This document shows positions 1 through 7,431 of a DNA stretch of 17,603 nt, piece by piece (positions within the stretch are counted from its first letter, which is position 1; each line of letters begins with the position of its first letter). Under the pieces are notes generated by a model. The model saw only the letters and a list, made by a program, of their open reading frames with translations, was not told the origin of the DNA and searched no databases. The position numbers and the translations under genes are program-made. Source of the DNA: Jimgerdemannia flammicorona (lineage: Eukaryota; Mucoromycota; Endogonomycetes; Endogonales; Endogonaceae); NCBI GenBank assembly GCA_003990745.1, contig RBNI01002758.1, positions 1-17,603 on the forward strand. Direction: 5' to 3'.

Positions 1-33
1 TCGGAAAGTGGACCGGAGTGGAAAGGGGACCAA
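1..33 (-). other. Internal start of a second, minus-strand gypsy element (PBS-like junction)
   Basis: Read on the minus strand, these 33 bases follow the LTR end and match the bases just after the plus-strand gypsy LTR (3410-3441) at nearly every position. They include a TTGGTCCCC start, where a tRNA primer binding site would lie. I cannot name the tRNA. Because the homology runs past the LTR into internal sequence, this is probably the 5' end of a minus-strand element whose body lies left of the window, not a solo LTR. Confidence 0.55.
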
Positions 34-170
34 TGCTCAATCTTTAGAGACTTCTTTGGTGTTTGTATTTCGGACTGAGGTTTTATTCACTCTCGCCACT
101 GGGGTAATTTATACAAGTTGGTTGCTATCTGGTTGCTATGTTGCTAACTATAGATTGCTAATTATGGCAG

Positions 171-242
171 GTGTACAGAGTCTGTACGGTGTACAGGACC
201 TGTACAGTGTACAGAGTCTGTACGGTGTACAGAGTCTGTACA
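171..242. repeat. 18-bp tandem repeat, four units, inside LTR copy A
   Basis: Units start at 171, 189, 207 and 225. Each is close to GTGTACAGAGTCTGTACG, and one has GGACC in the centre. Each unit is itself nearly palindromic (GTACAG...CTGTAC). The block lies between the TATA-like box and the AATAAA, so it would be in the transcribed part of the LTR. LTR copy B has three 19-bp units of related form at the same place. Confidence 0.85.
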
Positions 243-271
243 GGTAAACAGACCCTTTCTGGTATATCTGG

Positions 272-281
272 CTATTTATAC
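272..281 (-). promoter_or_regulatory. TATA-like box of LTR copy A
   Basis: The minus strand reads TATAAATAGC, matching the TATATAAATAG of copy B at the same LTR position. The position, well upstream of the AATAAA at 82-87, fits the U3/R boundary of an LTR promoter. Activity is inferred from sequence only. Confidence 0.5.
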
Positions 282-398
282 AGTTTCCGCAGCAAGGGTT
301 GCTTGGTTACTAAGCTGAGTGTTCACGTCATCTGGTTAGGATATGATTCAGGTAGTACGTCTTGGCTTGTCACAATACATATTCAGATATAATGTGTA

Positions 399-663
399 TA
401 TTATTGATAAAAGCAATAGTATCTGGTATAAATTTGAGTTAAAGATAGTTAAGCACATACTCTTGAATATAGTGGGAAATTATATAGGCTCTGGAATCCA
501 CATACAGAAATGCATAGTGATTTCATGTGATATATAATTTAATAAAAAAGGAAATAATAAAGAGATCCATATAGAAGTTCTGGTAGAAACCTCTAAATTT
601 ATATTTTAACTAGCACCACTAATATCTCTAATGATTCTGGTGGTTAATCAAAACTATTTCTAA
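399..663. other. AT-rich stretch without recognisable feature
   Basis: Very AT-rich sequence between LTR copy A and the first recognisable copia coding. Short open frames here show no family resemblance. It probably contains the decayed integrase part of the copia element, or sequence lost when the minus-strand gypsy element inserted, but nothing in the bases proves either. I could not find a 5' copia LTR. Confidence 0.4.
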
Positions 664-861
664 CTACTATATATATTTGAGCCAGAGTTGTCTGAACCAA
701 GGATCATTGAGATCAAAGATGAAGATGATGATGAATCCTTCAATAATAAAGAATCTTCTATGAAGAGTAAACAAATACAAAAACACTCCAACATATATCA
801 AGAGATATATTCAGAATTAGAAAGTTATTGGGATATACCAGTAAGCCCTAGATGGCAGTAA
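664..861 (+). pseudogene. Copia Pol fragment: acidic linker between integrase and RT
   Basis: An open frame between stops at 661 and 859 encodes a stretch with PELSEPRIIEIKDEDDDES near its start and a polar, Ser/Glu/Lys-rich remainder. Copia polyproteins usually have such a poorly conserved acidic linker between the integrase and the RT. It has the same frame and order as the RT fragment that begins about 100 bases downstream. There is no catalytic motif, so the assignment rests on composition and position. Confidence 0.4.
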
Positions 862-954
862 TGTCAAGACAACTTGAGCTATACCAAAGTATACAAATGC
901 ACATATATTGTAATATCTTCCTGCAAGTTAAGTATATATAACAAGACTATGTAA

Positions 955-1882
955 TGCCCAGATAATAAGAAATAGAAACACATGATAGATGAGGAATATG
1001 ATTCACTCATTGAGAAAAATATGTGGGATTTAGTATCTCTTCCACCAAACCATCAAGTAATCAGATCCAAGTTGGTGTATAGGATAAAGCATAATGCCAA
1101 TAGCAATGTAGAGCAGTATAAAGCTCAATTACCAAGGGTTATTTGCAAGATTACAGCATAGACTATGATGAGACATTTTCACCAGTATTTAAGCTTATAT
1201 TACTTAGAATACTCCTTGTGATTGGTACAGTGTATAATCTCGAAATTCATCAAATGAATATTAAGACAGTATTTCTGAATGGTGATATAGATACCAAATT
1301 ATATATCTATCAACCACAAGGATATGAAAATGGCAAGCTCATATGTAGATTATATGTATAAGAGATTATATTGCATCAAGTAAGCAGTATAGTTATAGAA
1401 TAAAAAAATTGATAAACATCTACTTGACAATAGATTCATGTATTGCAAAGCAGATAATTGCATATATATCTAGTATTATGAAGATGGTATAGTATTCATT
1501 GGCATATGGATCAATAATATAATCATCATTATCAGTAAGAATAGACTTAACAAAGTAAAGGAAACTGTATACTGAGAATTCAAGATGACTGATATGGGTG
1601 ATGTAATCTTTCTTTTGAGGATATCAATTATATGTAATAGGAATGTGTGTGTCATACACCTCTCATAAGAAATTTATGCTAAAGCCATTCTCAAATAATT
1701 TAATATGAGTGAATATAAGTCAGTTAGCACTCTGATGGAGACTTTGTAAAGTTAAGGAAACCCAATACTATACCTGAGAAAGATATCAATAAGAATAATA
1801 CCAAAAACATTCTCTATCAGGAAGTGGTCACTCTCTTATATATCTCAACTAAAGATAAGATCCAATATATTATACATCATAA
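955..1882 (+). pseudogene. Copia reverse transcriptase (broken)
   Basis: The RT is recognisable in pieces. About 961-1142 (frame 1) carries the RT entry region (MIDEEYDSLIEKNMWDLV, then a LVYRIKHNA block). About 1143-1361 (frame 3) carries IDYDETFSPVFK and IHQMNIKTVFLNGD, with the first catalytic Asp of the family replaced by Asn. About 1360-1758 (frame 1) carries CKADNCIYI, then the site that is YVDD in active copia RTs but WINN here (1507-1518), then FKMTDMGDVIFLL. A frame-3 piece at 1761-1882 carries ILYQEVVTLLYIST. At least six in-frame stops and three frame changes are visible. It is inactive: both YVDD aspartates are lost through GAY-to-AAY type changes. Confidence 0.85.
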
Positions 1883-2028
1883 ATAAGGTGATATAGTACT
1901 TCTCCTACTATGATAATTTACATTGGAGTACTATTAAGAGGATTTTCCAATACTTAAAGGGATCAGCATACTATATGCTCATATTGGGCAGTGATATTGG
2001 ATTAAGCAGGAGCAACAGCAAGAGCATT

Positions 2029-2526
2029 TGCATCCAGCTATCTGGTACATATGATGCTGATTGGGTCAGAGACTTAAATGACTATCAATCTACAACTGGG
2101 TAACTCTTTCACATTAGCTACCAAGGATCTGTCATTATATAGCAAATACATAAGCAGAGTTCTGTGGCAATATCATCAATATAAGCAGAGTATCAGGTAT
2201 TATTATTGATAATAAAGAAAGCTATTTGGCTCCATGAGCTTTTAAAAGAGCTCAGCTTTACTCAGGGAAACTCTATACTAATCAGGCAAGATAACCAATC
2301 CATGCTAGCACTTGCCAAGAATCTAGTACACTATAGCAGAATGAAATATATTGATATACAGTATTATTTTATATGTGAATATATAGAAACTAGTATAATA
2401 TATATAGAATACATCCTCACAGAGTGTATGTTTGCAGACTTATTGACCAAAGCCCTTCCAAAGTCAAAAATTGAGCAATGTGCTAAAGGAATGGGTCTTA
2501 TAAGCTATATACTAGCATTTGATTGA
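2029..2526 (+). pseudogene. Copia RNase H and C-terminus of Pol (broken)
   Basis: One frame with stops at 2101, 2140 and 2188. It carries the copia RNase H landmarks: GTYDADWVRDLNDYQSTTG, then SSVAIS followed by AEYQ, KKAIWLHELLKEL, RQDNQSMLALAKN, and a C-terminal stretch ending in FADLLTKALPK. The last 106 codons from 2206 are open, and the frame ends at a natural-looking stop at 2524. The 146 bases before it (1883-2028) lack a clear frame but should hold the RT-RNase H connection. Confidence 0.85.
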
Positions 2527-2832
2527 TTATGGGATATATTTAGGGCTGTTAAAAGCCTCTTGTATCATCTATGTATGAAACTTCTATATAGGTTACATTC
2601 CTCATCTACAGGTAGGTTACAGTGTATTTCTAGTGGATATTTCAGATATTTCAAGTATTTTGGAATACTTTTTGATCTGTAAAAATTCCTTAGATATAGG
2701 ATTTTATTCATGTTCTTTGGGTTATATGTAGTTTTAGTTTTTATATATATTTTGTATTACTTTTTATTCTAGTTTGCATTTCTTTTTTTTTGTGTACATA
2801 TTGTATTCTTTTTTTTAGTTATATATCTTATT
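2527..2832. other. Copia 3' untranslated region
   Basis: AT-rich non-coding sequence with runs of T (around 2780-2818) between the pol stop and the polypurine tract. I see no gene or structured repeat. It is assigned to the copia element only by position. Confidence 0.5.
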
Positions 2833-2989
2833 GAGTGGGAGTATTGGGATGGCAAATTGATATATCAGCATATGACTTTAAACTATTCTATCAGATTTAA
2901 ATCATTGATTAGTAATATGAGAAATATATAACCTATACAACTTCAATAAAATCACCCCTCTCTTTATAACACACTAGACCAAGGTCTCA
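2833..2989 (+). repeat. Copia polypurine tract and short 3' LTR
   Basis: The tract GAGTGGGAG (2833-2841) is followed by TATTGGGAT. Copia 3' LTRs commonly start TGTTGG directly after such a tract, so this looks like a TG start mutated to TA. A CA at 2988-2989 would close an LTR of about 148 bp, and an AATAAA lies at 2945-2950. With no 5' LTR in the window the ends cannot be confirmed by comparison. Confidence 0.5.
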
Positions 2990-3134
2990 AAAATATAATA
3001 TAAGTGTCAATTATCTAAATATTGTAATAAACCAGGATGCACTACCTGAATTATACCTTAGCCAGATGATACAAATAATTAGCCAGATGACATGAACACA
3101 CAGTATAGTAACTAGTAACCATTGCTGCGGAAAC

Positions 3135-3145
3135 TATATAAATAG
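3135..3145 (+). promoter_or_regulatory. TATA-like box of the gypsy LTR
   Basis: TATATAAATAG lies about 130 bp into the LTR and is conserved in the inverted LTR copy (272-281). It lies roughly 170 bp before the AATAAA, a normal arrangement for an LTR promoter. Function is inferred. Confidence 0.55.
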
Positions 3146-3170
3146 CCAGACTACCAGATAAGATATATCT

Positions 3171-3224
3171 GTGCAGGACCTGCAAATCTGTGCCAGACCT
3201 GCACACTTATGCTGGACCTGCACA
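3171..3224. repeat. Three 19-bp palindromic units in LTR copy B
   Basis: Units start at 3171, 3190 and 3209, around a GTGCAGGACCTGCAC-type core that reads almost the same on both strands. They occupy the same LTR position as the four 18-bp GTGTACAG units of copy A. Unit length, number and core sequence differ between the two LTRs. Confidence 0.8.
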
Positions 3225-3310
3225 ACTTGCCATAGATAGCAAATCTATAGTTAGCCACATAGTAACCAGATAGCAACCAACTTGTATAAATTACCCCAGA
3301 GACAAGAGTG

Positions 3311-3316
3311 AATAAA
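3311..3316 (+). terminator. Polyadenylation signal in the gypsy LTR
   Basis: AATAAA downstream of the TATA-like box and about 90 bp before the LTR end. It is conserved in LTR copy A (minus strand, 82-87). The expected role is 3' end formation in the R/U5 part. Confidence 0.45.
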
Positions 3317-3409
3317 CCTCAGTCCAAAATTGAATCCAAAAGCAAAAGTCAAGTCTGCCTACCACACTTCGAGAGGAACTCTACAGCCACTGTTAGGAGA
3401 TTGTGAGCA

Positions 3410-3441
3410 TTGGTCCCCTTTTTCACTCTGGTCCACTTTCT
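3410..3441 (+). other. Primer-binding-site-like junction
   Basis: The first bases after the LTR terminal CA read TTGGTCCCC, one base from a TGG start as usual for a tRNA-primed PBS. The same 30-odd bases occur after LTR copy A (1-33) with C in place of T at two CpG sites. I cannot match it to a particular tRNA 3' end from memory. Confidence 0.45.
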
Positions 3442-4355
3442 GATACAAAGCTGATTTCACCACCAAGTTTGAGTGAAGAACTTTGCTGCCTTTGGAATTA
3501 TTGGTATGCTTGCCAGACTAAGCCTGAAGAATCTGAGTTTGCTGCCAAGTTCAAGGAGATCTTCGCATTCCCAGAGAGCCTGCCTTTTTGCCACAAGCCA
3601 GTCCCTCAATACAACTTTGCAGTGATCCGCTCATGCAAACGAAGCCAGTCTAGAGGCAACTTGCTAAGAACCCAAGTTCATTCCCAGTTAAGCCACCGTT
3701 TCCCAGTTGAAGCCTACTAATTCAGGAGAATCCATGTCATCTGCCATCTTTGAGTTATCCTCATTCCCAGAAGAACCCAATTCATGCCATCTGAGTTATC
3801 CATTGTTCCCAGTGAGCCCGGTACAGAGGAAACCATGCCAGCATAATTCCCAGTGAGCCAAATCGAGTTGACTGCCAAATCTGCATAAGGAATATTGCCA
3901 AGATCGTCCTGCATAAGGAATCCACTCGTGCTACACAAGATCATCATGCTACACAGAAATCGCCCACCACCCAAGAAGGAGAACTGCTAAAATTGCCAGA
4001 CCATCATGTACAAGATTGTCACGCTATACAGAAATCACCTGCTACTCAAGAAAGAAACTGCTCGCGCTACACACAAATTCTGCCATTCCCAGTTGACTCA
4101 AGAAGGAAAGACACAAATCGCTACTACATCTAGAGAACCATCCCAATAAGGAAACTGCTCGCAGATATCCAGCTATGACTATTATACCACTAAACACCAA
4201 GGACCTCAGAAATCTTAGAACATTTTGTTGCTTTTTGACAAAGTAACTGGGGGCTCAAGCCAAACTACATCAACCCCCAACCTTATAATTTGCCTCCATT
4301 GAGCCGAGCACATTACATTTGGGGGCTCAACTGGGAAGATTTCAAATCAATGTGA
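3442..4355. other. Gypsy leader with degenerate short repeats
   Basis: About 0.9 kb with no recognisable protein. An open frame at 3403-3720 shows no family resemblance. The motif TTCCCAG recurs seven times (3568, 3681, 3700, 3764, 3806, 3847, 4086), often followed by a GTGAGCC- or GTTGAAGCC-like sequence. A GGGGGCTCAA decamer occurs near 4249 and again at 4321. Together these look like an old, degenerate repeat array in the untranslated leader. Confidence 0.5.
3933..4061. repeat. Degenerate direct repeat, about 75-bp period
   Basis: The stretch 3933-3988 (ACACAAGATCATCATGCTAC onward, ending in GAACTGCT) recurs at 4008-4061 with roughly three quarters of bases matching. A third partial copy lies before it (about 3896-3930) and related GCTACACA pieces follow. 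It has no coding meaning that I can see. Confidence 0.6.
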
Positions 4356-4503
4356 CTTTTCAGCTCACAGGAACCCACAGTAAAACTGGATACATTTGAT
4401 ACAACACCAACCTCTGCCACTACAGGAGAACCAGTCATCATTAGCATTTGGACAGGAAGAGAAGTAATTATATCAAGACTTGCCAACTATCCAGCATCAG
4501 AAG
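4356..4503 (+). pseudogene. Possible 5' part of gag, before the foldback insertion
   Basis: A frame-3 stretch after the TGA at 4353 stays open to 4503 and encodes a Ser/Thr/Pro-rich segment ending near SRLANYPASEVV. It is in the same frame as the gag N-terminal piece resuming at 5193 after the foldback. It has no diagnostic domain, so it may simply be leader. The true start codon is not visible; an ATG at 4350 is followed at once by TGA. Confidence 0.3.
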
Positions 4504-4542
4504 TAGTGCTCTGAATGAGTCAATCTGGATGGGATTCAGATG

Positions 4543-4640
4543 GATTCGAATCCCATCCGGATCAACTCGGATTGGATTCAAATCCCATCTGGATCAACTC
4601 GGATTGGATTCGAATCCCATCCGGATGGATTCGAATCAAC
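4543..4640. repeat. 32-bp tandem units in the foldback left arm
   Basis: Two full units and a partial third, each built on GGATTCGAATCCCATCCGGA followed by TCAACTCGGATT. They contain the palindrome GATTCGAATC. Related, more diverged units occur inverted in the right arm (about 5048-5150). Confidence 0.8.
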
Positions 4641-4824
4641 CATTGTTTTGATTTCCAAATTGGACAATTAAATGTTTACATCAATAACTTGATAAATAAT
4701 CATCTAAATTTGATGATCTTAGTGTCATTTGAAAGCCCTTAATAAGGCCTTTCTAATGATATCAAGAACATTAAAATCGGATTACGTGTTGCTGAGATAT
4801 TAAGGAAAACATTCTATTTGACGA

Positions 4825-4867
4825 AATTTCCAAAATCGGCAAATCGAAGAATTTCCAAAATCGGCAA
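4825..4867. repeat. 18-bp direct repeat in the foldback loop
   Basis: AATTTCCAAAATCGGCAA occurs identically at 4825-4842 and 4850-4867, a 25-bp period. These copies are direct, unlike the surrounding inverted arms, and mark the centre of the element. Confidence 0.85.
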
Positions 4868-5192
4868 TTCAGACAGTTTCCTTCATAACTCAGCAACGCA
4901 TGATCCGATTTCAATGTTCTTGATATCATTACATAGGCCTTATTAAGGGCTTTCAAATGACACCAAGATCATCAAATTTGGATGATTATTCATTGAGTTA
5001 TTGATGTAAACATTTAATTATCTAATTTGGAAATCAAAACAATGGTTGATTCGAATCCTTCCGGATGGGATTCGAATCCCATCCGAGTTGATCTGGATGG
5101 GATTCGAATCCCATCTGAGTTGATTCGGATGGGATTCAATCCGAATCAATCCGAATCCAATCCAGATTAAATTGACTCATTAGGAGCACTAA

Positions 5193-6480
5193 TCTGAAGG
5201 TTCCCAACCAGAAGGCAGTACAGCCTGAAATTCCCAACCAGATCAACCAGACAATACAGGCAGCCCTGTTAGAGATTTTGGAGAACTTGCACAAGAACTA
5301 GAACACCTTATCACACAGACCCAATACTTTACAGCCAGACATCCCACACCAGTCCCACCAATCTCACCAATAGAACTCCTACCACAATCCCTTGCAGAAC
5401 CAGAAGTAGCTCCTACAAGAATACCTAGGCCTATTTCACTCTATCTAAGGACCAGAACACTATCTTCAAGATACCCAAGCACCCCCATCTCTAGTGACAG
5501 TTCAGAAAGTGAATCAGAATCAGAATCCAAACTTGAACCAGAATTGGAAGAAAGTGATGACGAAATGGCCAACCTTTGCAGGATACCCAGAGGAAGACCC
5601 CAGAGAATTCCTTGATGAAATTGAAGGAATTGCAGCCTTGAGGAATCTCTCAGATGAAAGAAAAATTGCCATCTACAAAGCTCAGCTCAGAGAACCAGCT
5701 AGAGGAATTTTCCACTGAACAGCAAACAACCCAGATTCAGAACTGGCAAGACAGATACAAGCAGCATTCTCCGATGAGCTAGAATATGAGGCTATGGTCC
5801 ATTGGCTCATTGAAAAGTATGCAGGAAATGAAACCCACCACAAGGCTCAAGAATCCATCATGGGGATGAAGATGAATCTTGGAGAATCACCCAGAGCCTT
5901 CTTCACAAGAATCCAGAAGAGAATGCATGCTGCCAGGTTCAATGCCACCAATCAGGACATTATAGGTCCAATGACCTTTATAAATGGAATTCCCCCAAAC
6001 ATTGCCCAGCATGTCTGCACCCTAGGCATCAGAAGGTCTGAAGAGCAAGTAGATGCAGCCCAAGGATACTTTGATGTCAGACAAGGAACTACCTGGAGTG
6101 ATCATGACAAAAAGGAAGATAAAGAAGATATCCTGGTCAAAGCCCTGCAAGGACTTCTTCAAGGACAAGAAAGATCTGAGGAAAGAAGGCCAGCCAAGGA
6201 AGGAAAGAAGGATAGAAGTGAAATCCAAGACCTCAGCTCCAAGTTGGACCAATTGGTTGGAAAAATTGAAAAACTCACCATATGCGAAAATTGGGGCTAT
6301 CAAGACAACAGAGAATACCCACCACAGAGGAGCCAAGGTTATCCACCAAGAGATAACAGGAATAACCAGCAAGAAGAAAGAAGGTACCTTGTCTGAGACA
6401 GAGCCCAAGTCCAATGCTTCCACCATGGATAATTTGGACACTATACCACTGAATGTGACAATAAAGGAAGTGACCCAAGG
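5193..6480 (+). pseudogene. gag: Gypsy Gag (capsid and zinc knuckle), broken
   Basis: The N-terminal part is in frame 3 (5193 to about 5560): acidic and Pro/Ser-rich, with a Ser-Glu repeat before DDEMAN. The frame then changes to 1, where the capsid-like region begins (WPTFAGYPEEDPREFLDEI) and continues through ARFNATNQDIIGPMTFINGI. A Lys/Glu-rich, coiled-coil-prone stretch follows. Last is a zinc-knuckle-like site (6415-6456), Cys-X2-His-X4-His-X4-Cys, where the second ligand is His instead of the usual Cys and one position is a TAA. Stops lie at 5226, 5716, 6394 and 6430. In an intact element Gag forms the capsid and binds RNA in the cytoplasm. This copy cannot make it. Confidence 0.75.
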
Positions 6481-7074
6481 GACTCAGAACCACCAAACCA
6501 AAGGAATGACACTCAGTCCAAGAAGACTGAAGCCCACCCTGTTGAAGATTTTGAGGAAGCAAGCAACAGTGAAGACTACAGTGATCTAGACTTATATTCT
6601 ACCAAAGTTACCATCTGTAAAACAGTCTATCCAGCAGAGAAGAGGAAGAGACCTGTAGGAAGGCCATCCAGGAACATCAGCAGAAGAATTATTCAAGAGG
6701 AGGACAAAGAACATGAAGAGGAGCAGGAAGAAACACCTCCTCAAACTCCCTCACCTTTTGTTCCTAAGACAAACAAGTTGCCACCAGAGAATGAAGAAAT
6801 GGAACAAGAAGAACAGGGACATGCTGCCCCAAAGCCTAAGAAAAAGTATACCCCAAAGACCATGCCTAGAGACATTTACAATGAAGCCTGGCAGAAGATT
6901 CAAGAAGCCAAGATAGAAGTTCCTCTCCTGCAGTTCTTGCAATTGACACCAGCTGGAGTCCAAAACAAATTATTGAGAACCACTAGGTCTAGCACTGGCC
7001 AAGTCCCAATCCCACAGCAATAACCGGCTTCCATCCCTGTCTAAGCAGCTGAAAGACATGTCAGCACCTACTTA
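6481..7074 (+). pseudogene. Gag-protease linker, highly charged
   Basis: It continues frame 1 from the zinc knuckle with no break until TAA codons at 7021 and 7042. The product is Glu/Lys/Pro-rich, with an RKRPVGRPSRNI stretch near 6640 that resembles an AT-hook core (GRP flanked by basic residues), and a long Glu-rich segment around 6700-6830. It lies between Gag and the retropepsin and may be the C-terminal Gag extension. I recognise no enzymatic domain. Confidence 0.45.
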
Positions 7075-7431
7075 TATGGAGATATTGGAGGACAAAAAGC
7101 AAAAATCCTCATAGATACAGGAGCAGCTGTCTGTGTCATTGCCAACTGATTCTTGGACACCCTCCAATGGCCCATTGATGGACCATCCAACCTCAGCATC
7201 ATAGTAACAGATGGAGCACAAACTAAACCCCTTGGAGAAGTATGAAATATCACCATCTCTCTTGGACACATTCAGTTCTCCATTCCCAAAGCTGTTGTCA
7301 TGGAAGCTGTTACCTATGACATGTTTCTTGGCACCAACTGGATGAAGGAAATGAATGCAGTCATTGATATTGGCCAACAAGTACTCAAGTTTGACTACTG
7401 AGGCAAGAAGTACAGAGTTAAGATGACCAGC
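7075..7431 (+). pseudogene. Retropepsin (aspartic protease) of the gypsy Pol, broken
   Basis: The frame-1 product carries the catalytic triad in ILIDTGAAVCVIA (DTGA at 7114-7125) and the second structural motif MFLGTNWM about 70 residues later. Size and spacing are normal for a Ty3/gypsy retropepsin, which works as a homodimer to cut the Gag-Pol polyprotein. Stops (TGA) lie at 7147, 7243 and 7399. The catalytic Asp itself is intact, so inactivation is by nonsense changes only. It is followed without a frame change by an acidic segment and the Cys/His-rich region. Confidence 0.8.

Larger units (their letters stand above)
34..398 (-). repeat. Gypsy-type LTR, minus orientation (copy A)
   Basis: The reverse complement of this block aligns along its length with 3005-3409, apart from indels around 45-65 and in the tandem-repeat part. 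Shared landmarks in LTR order are a TATA-like box, a block of short palindromic repeats, an AATAAA (minus strand, 82-87) and a terminal CA (TG on plus at 34-35). The outer end near 385-398 is blurred, and no clean TG start survives. It keeps several CpG sites that are TpG or CpA in copy B, so it is the less damaged copy. Confidence 0.75.
664..2989 (+). mobile_element. Ty1/copia retrotransposon relic, 5'-truncated
   Basis: This is a copia-order pol relic: an acidic linker, RT and RNase H, then a 3' UTR, a polypurine tract and a short 3' LTR. The 5' LTR, gag, protease and integrase core are not recognisable. Coding is broken by many stops and several frame changes, and the sequence is AT-rich. 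The two gypsy LTR copies flank it in opposite orientation, so a gypsy insertion may have removed its 5' part. It cannot be autonomous. Confidence 0.8.
3005..3409 (+). repeat. Gypsy 5' LTR (copy B)
   Basis: Inverted homologue of 34-398. The block runs from TGTCAATTATC to GAGCA, giving TG...CA ends and about 405 bp. Internal landmarks are a TATA-like box (3135-3145), three palindromic 19-bp units (3171-3224) and AATAAA (3311-3316). Directly after the CA comes a TTGGTCCCC junction, as expected for a primer binding site. The 5' boundary is approximate because the sequence alongside the copia LTR end is AT-rich. Confidence 0.7.
4504..5191. mobile_element. Foldback / MITE-like element with about 310-bp inverted arms
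   Basis: The left arm (4504-4811) and right arm (4876-5191) are inverted copies with high identity, including the outer ends TAGTGCTCTGAATGAGTCAA and its counterpart (18 of 20 matching). The loop is only 64 bp. No transposase or other protein is encoded. A TA dinucleotide sits at each outer edge, which would suit a Tc1/mariner-type TA target duplication, but this is tentative. The element interrupts the 5' part of gag. It keeps CpG (for example in GATTCGAATC) where its host has lost it, so it is probably a later insertion. Confidence 0.75.

Noticed and set aside
171..242. CRISPR-like array
   Set aside because: The 18-bp units are contiguous with no spacers and lie within an LTR of a eukaryotic retrotransposon.
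1..3441. One DNA transposon with 400-bp terminal inverted repeats carrying a cargo
   Set aside because: The repeats carry LTR landmarks (TATA box, AATAAA, PBS-like junction), and homology continues outward past the LTR ends on the far side from the copia relic. No transposase is present.
3403..3720. 105-codon open frame after the LTR
   Set aside because: No domain, no conserved start context, and it overlaps the PBS-like junction and degenerate leader repeats. Treated as chance.
6053..6589. 178-codon plus-strand frame overlapping the gag C-terminus
   Set aside because: It is a Lys/Thr-rich out-of-frame shadow. The capsid, zinc knuckle and protease all lie in the other frame.
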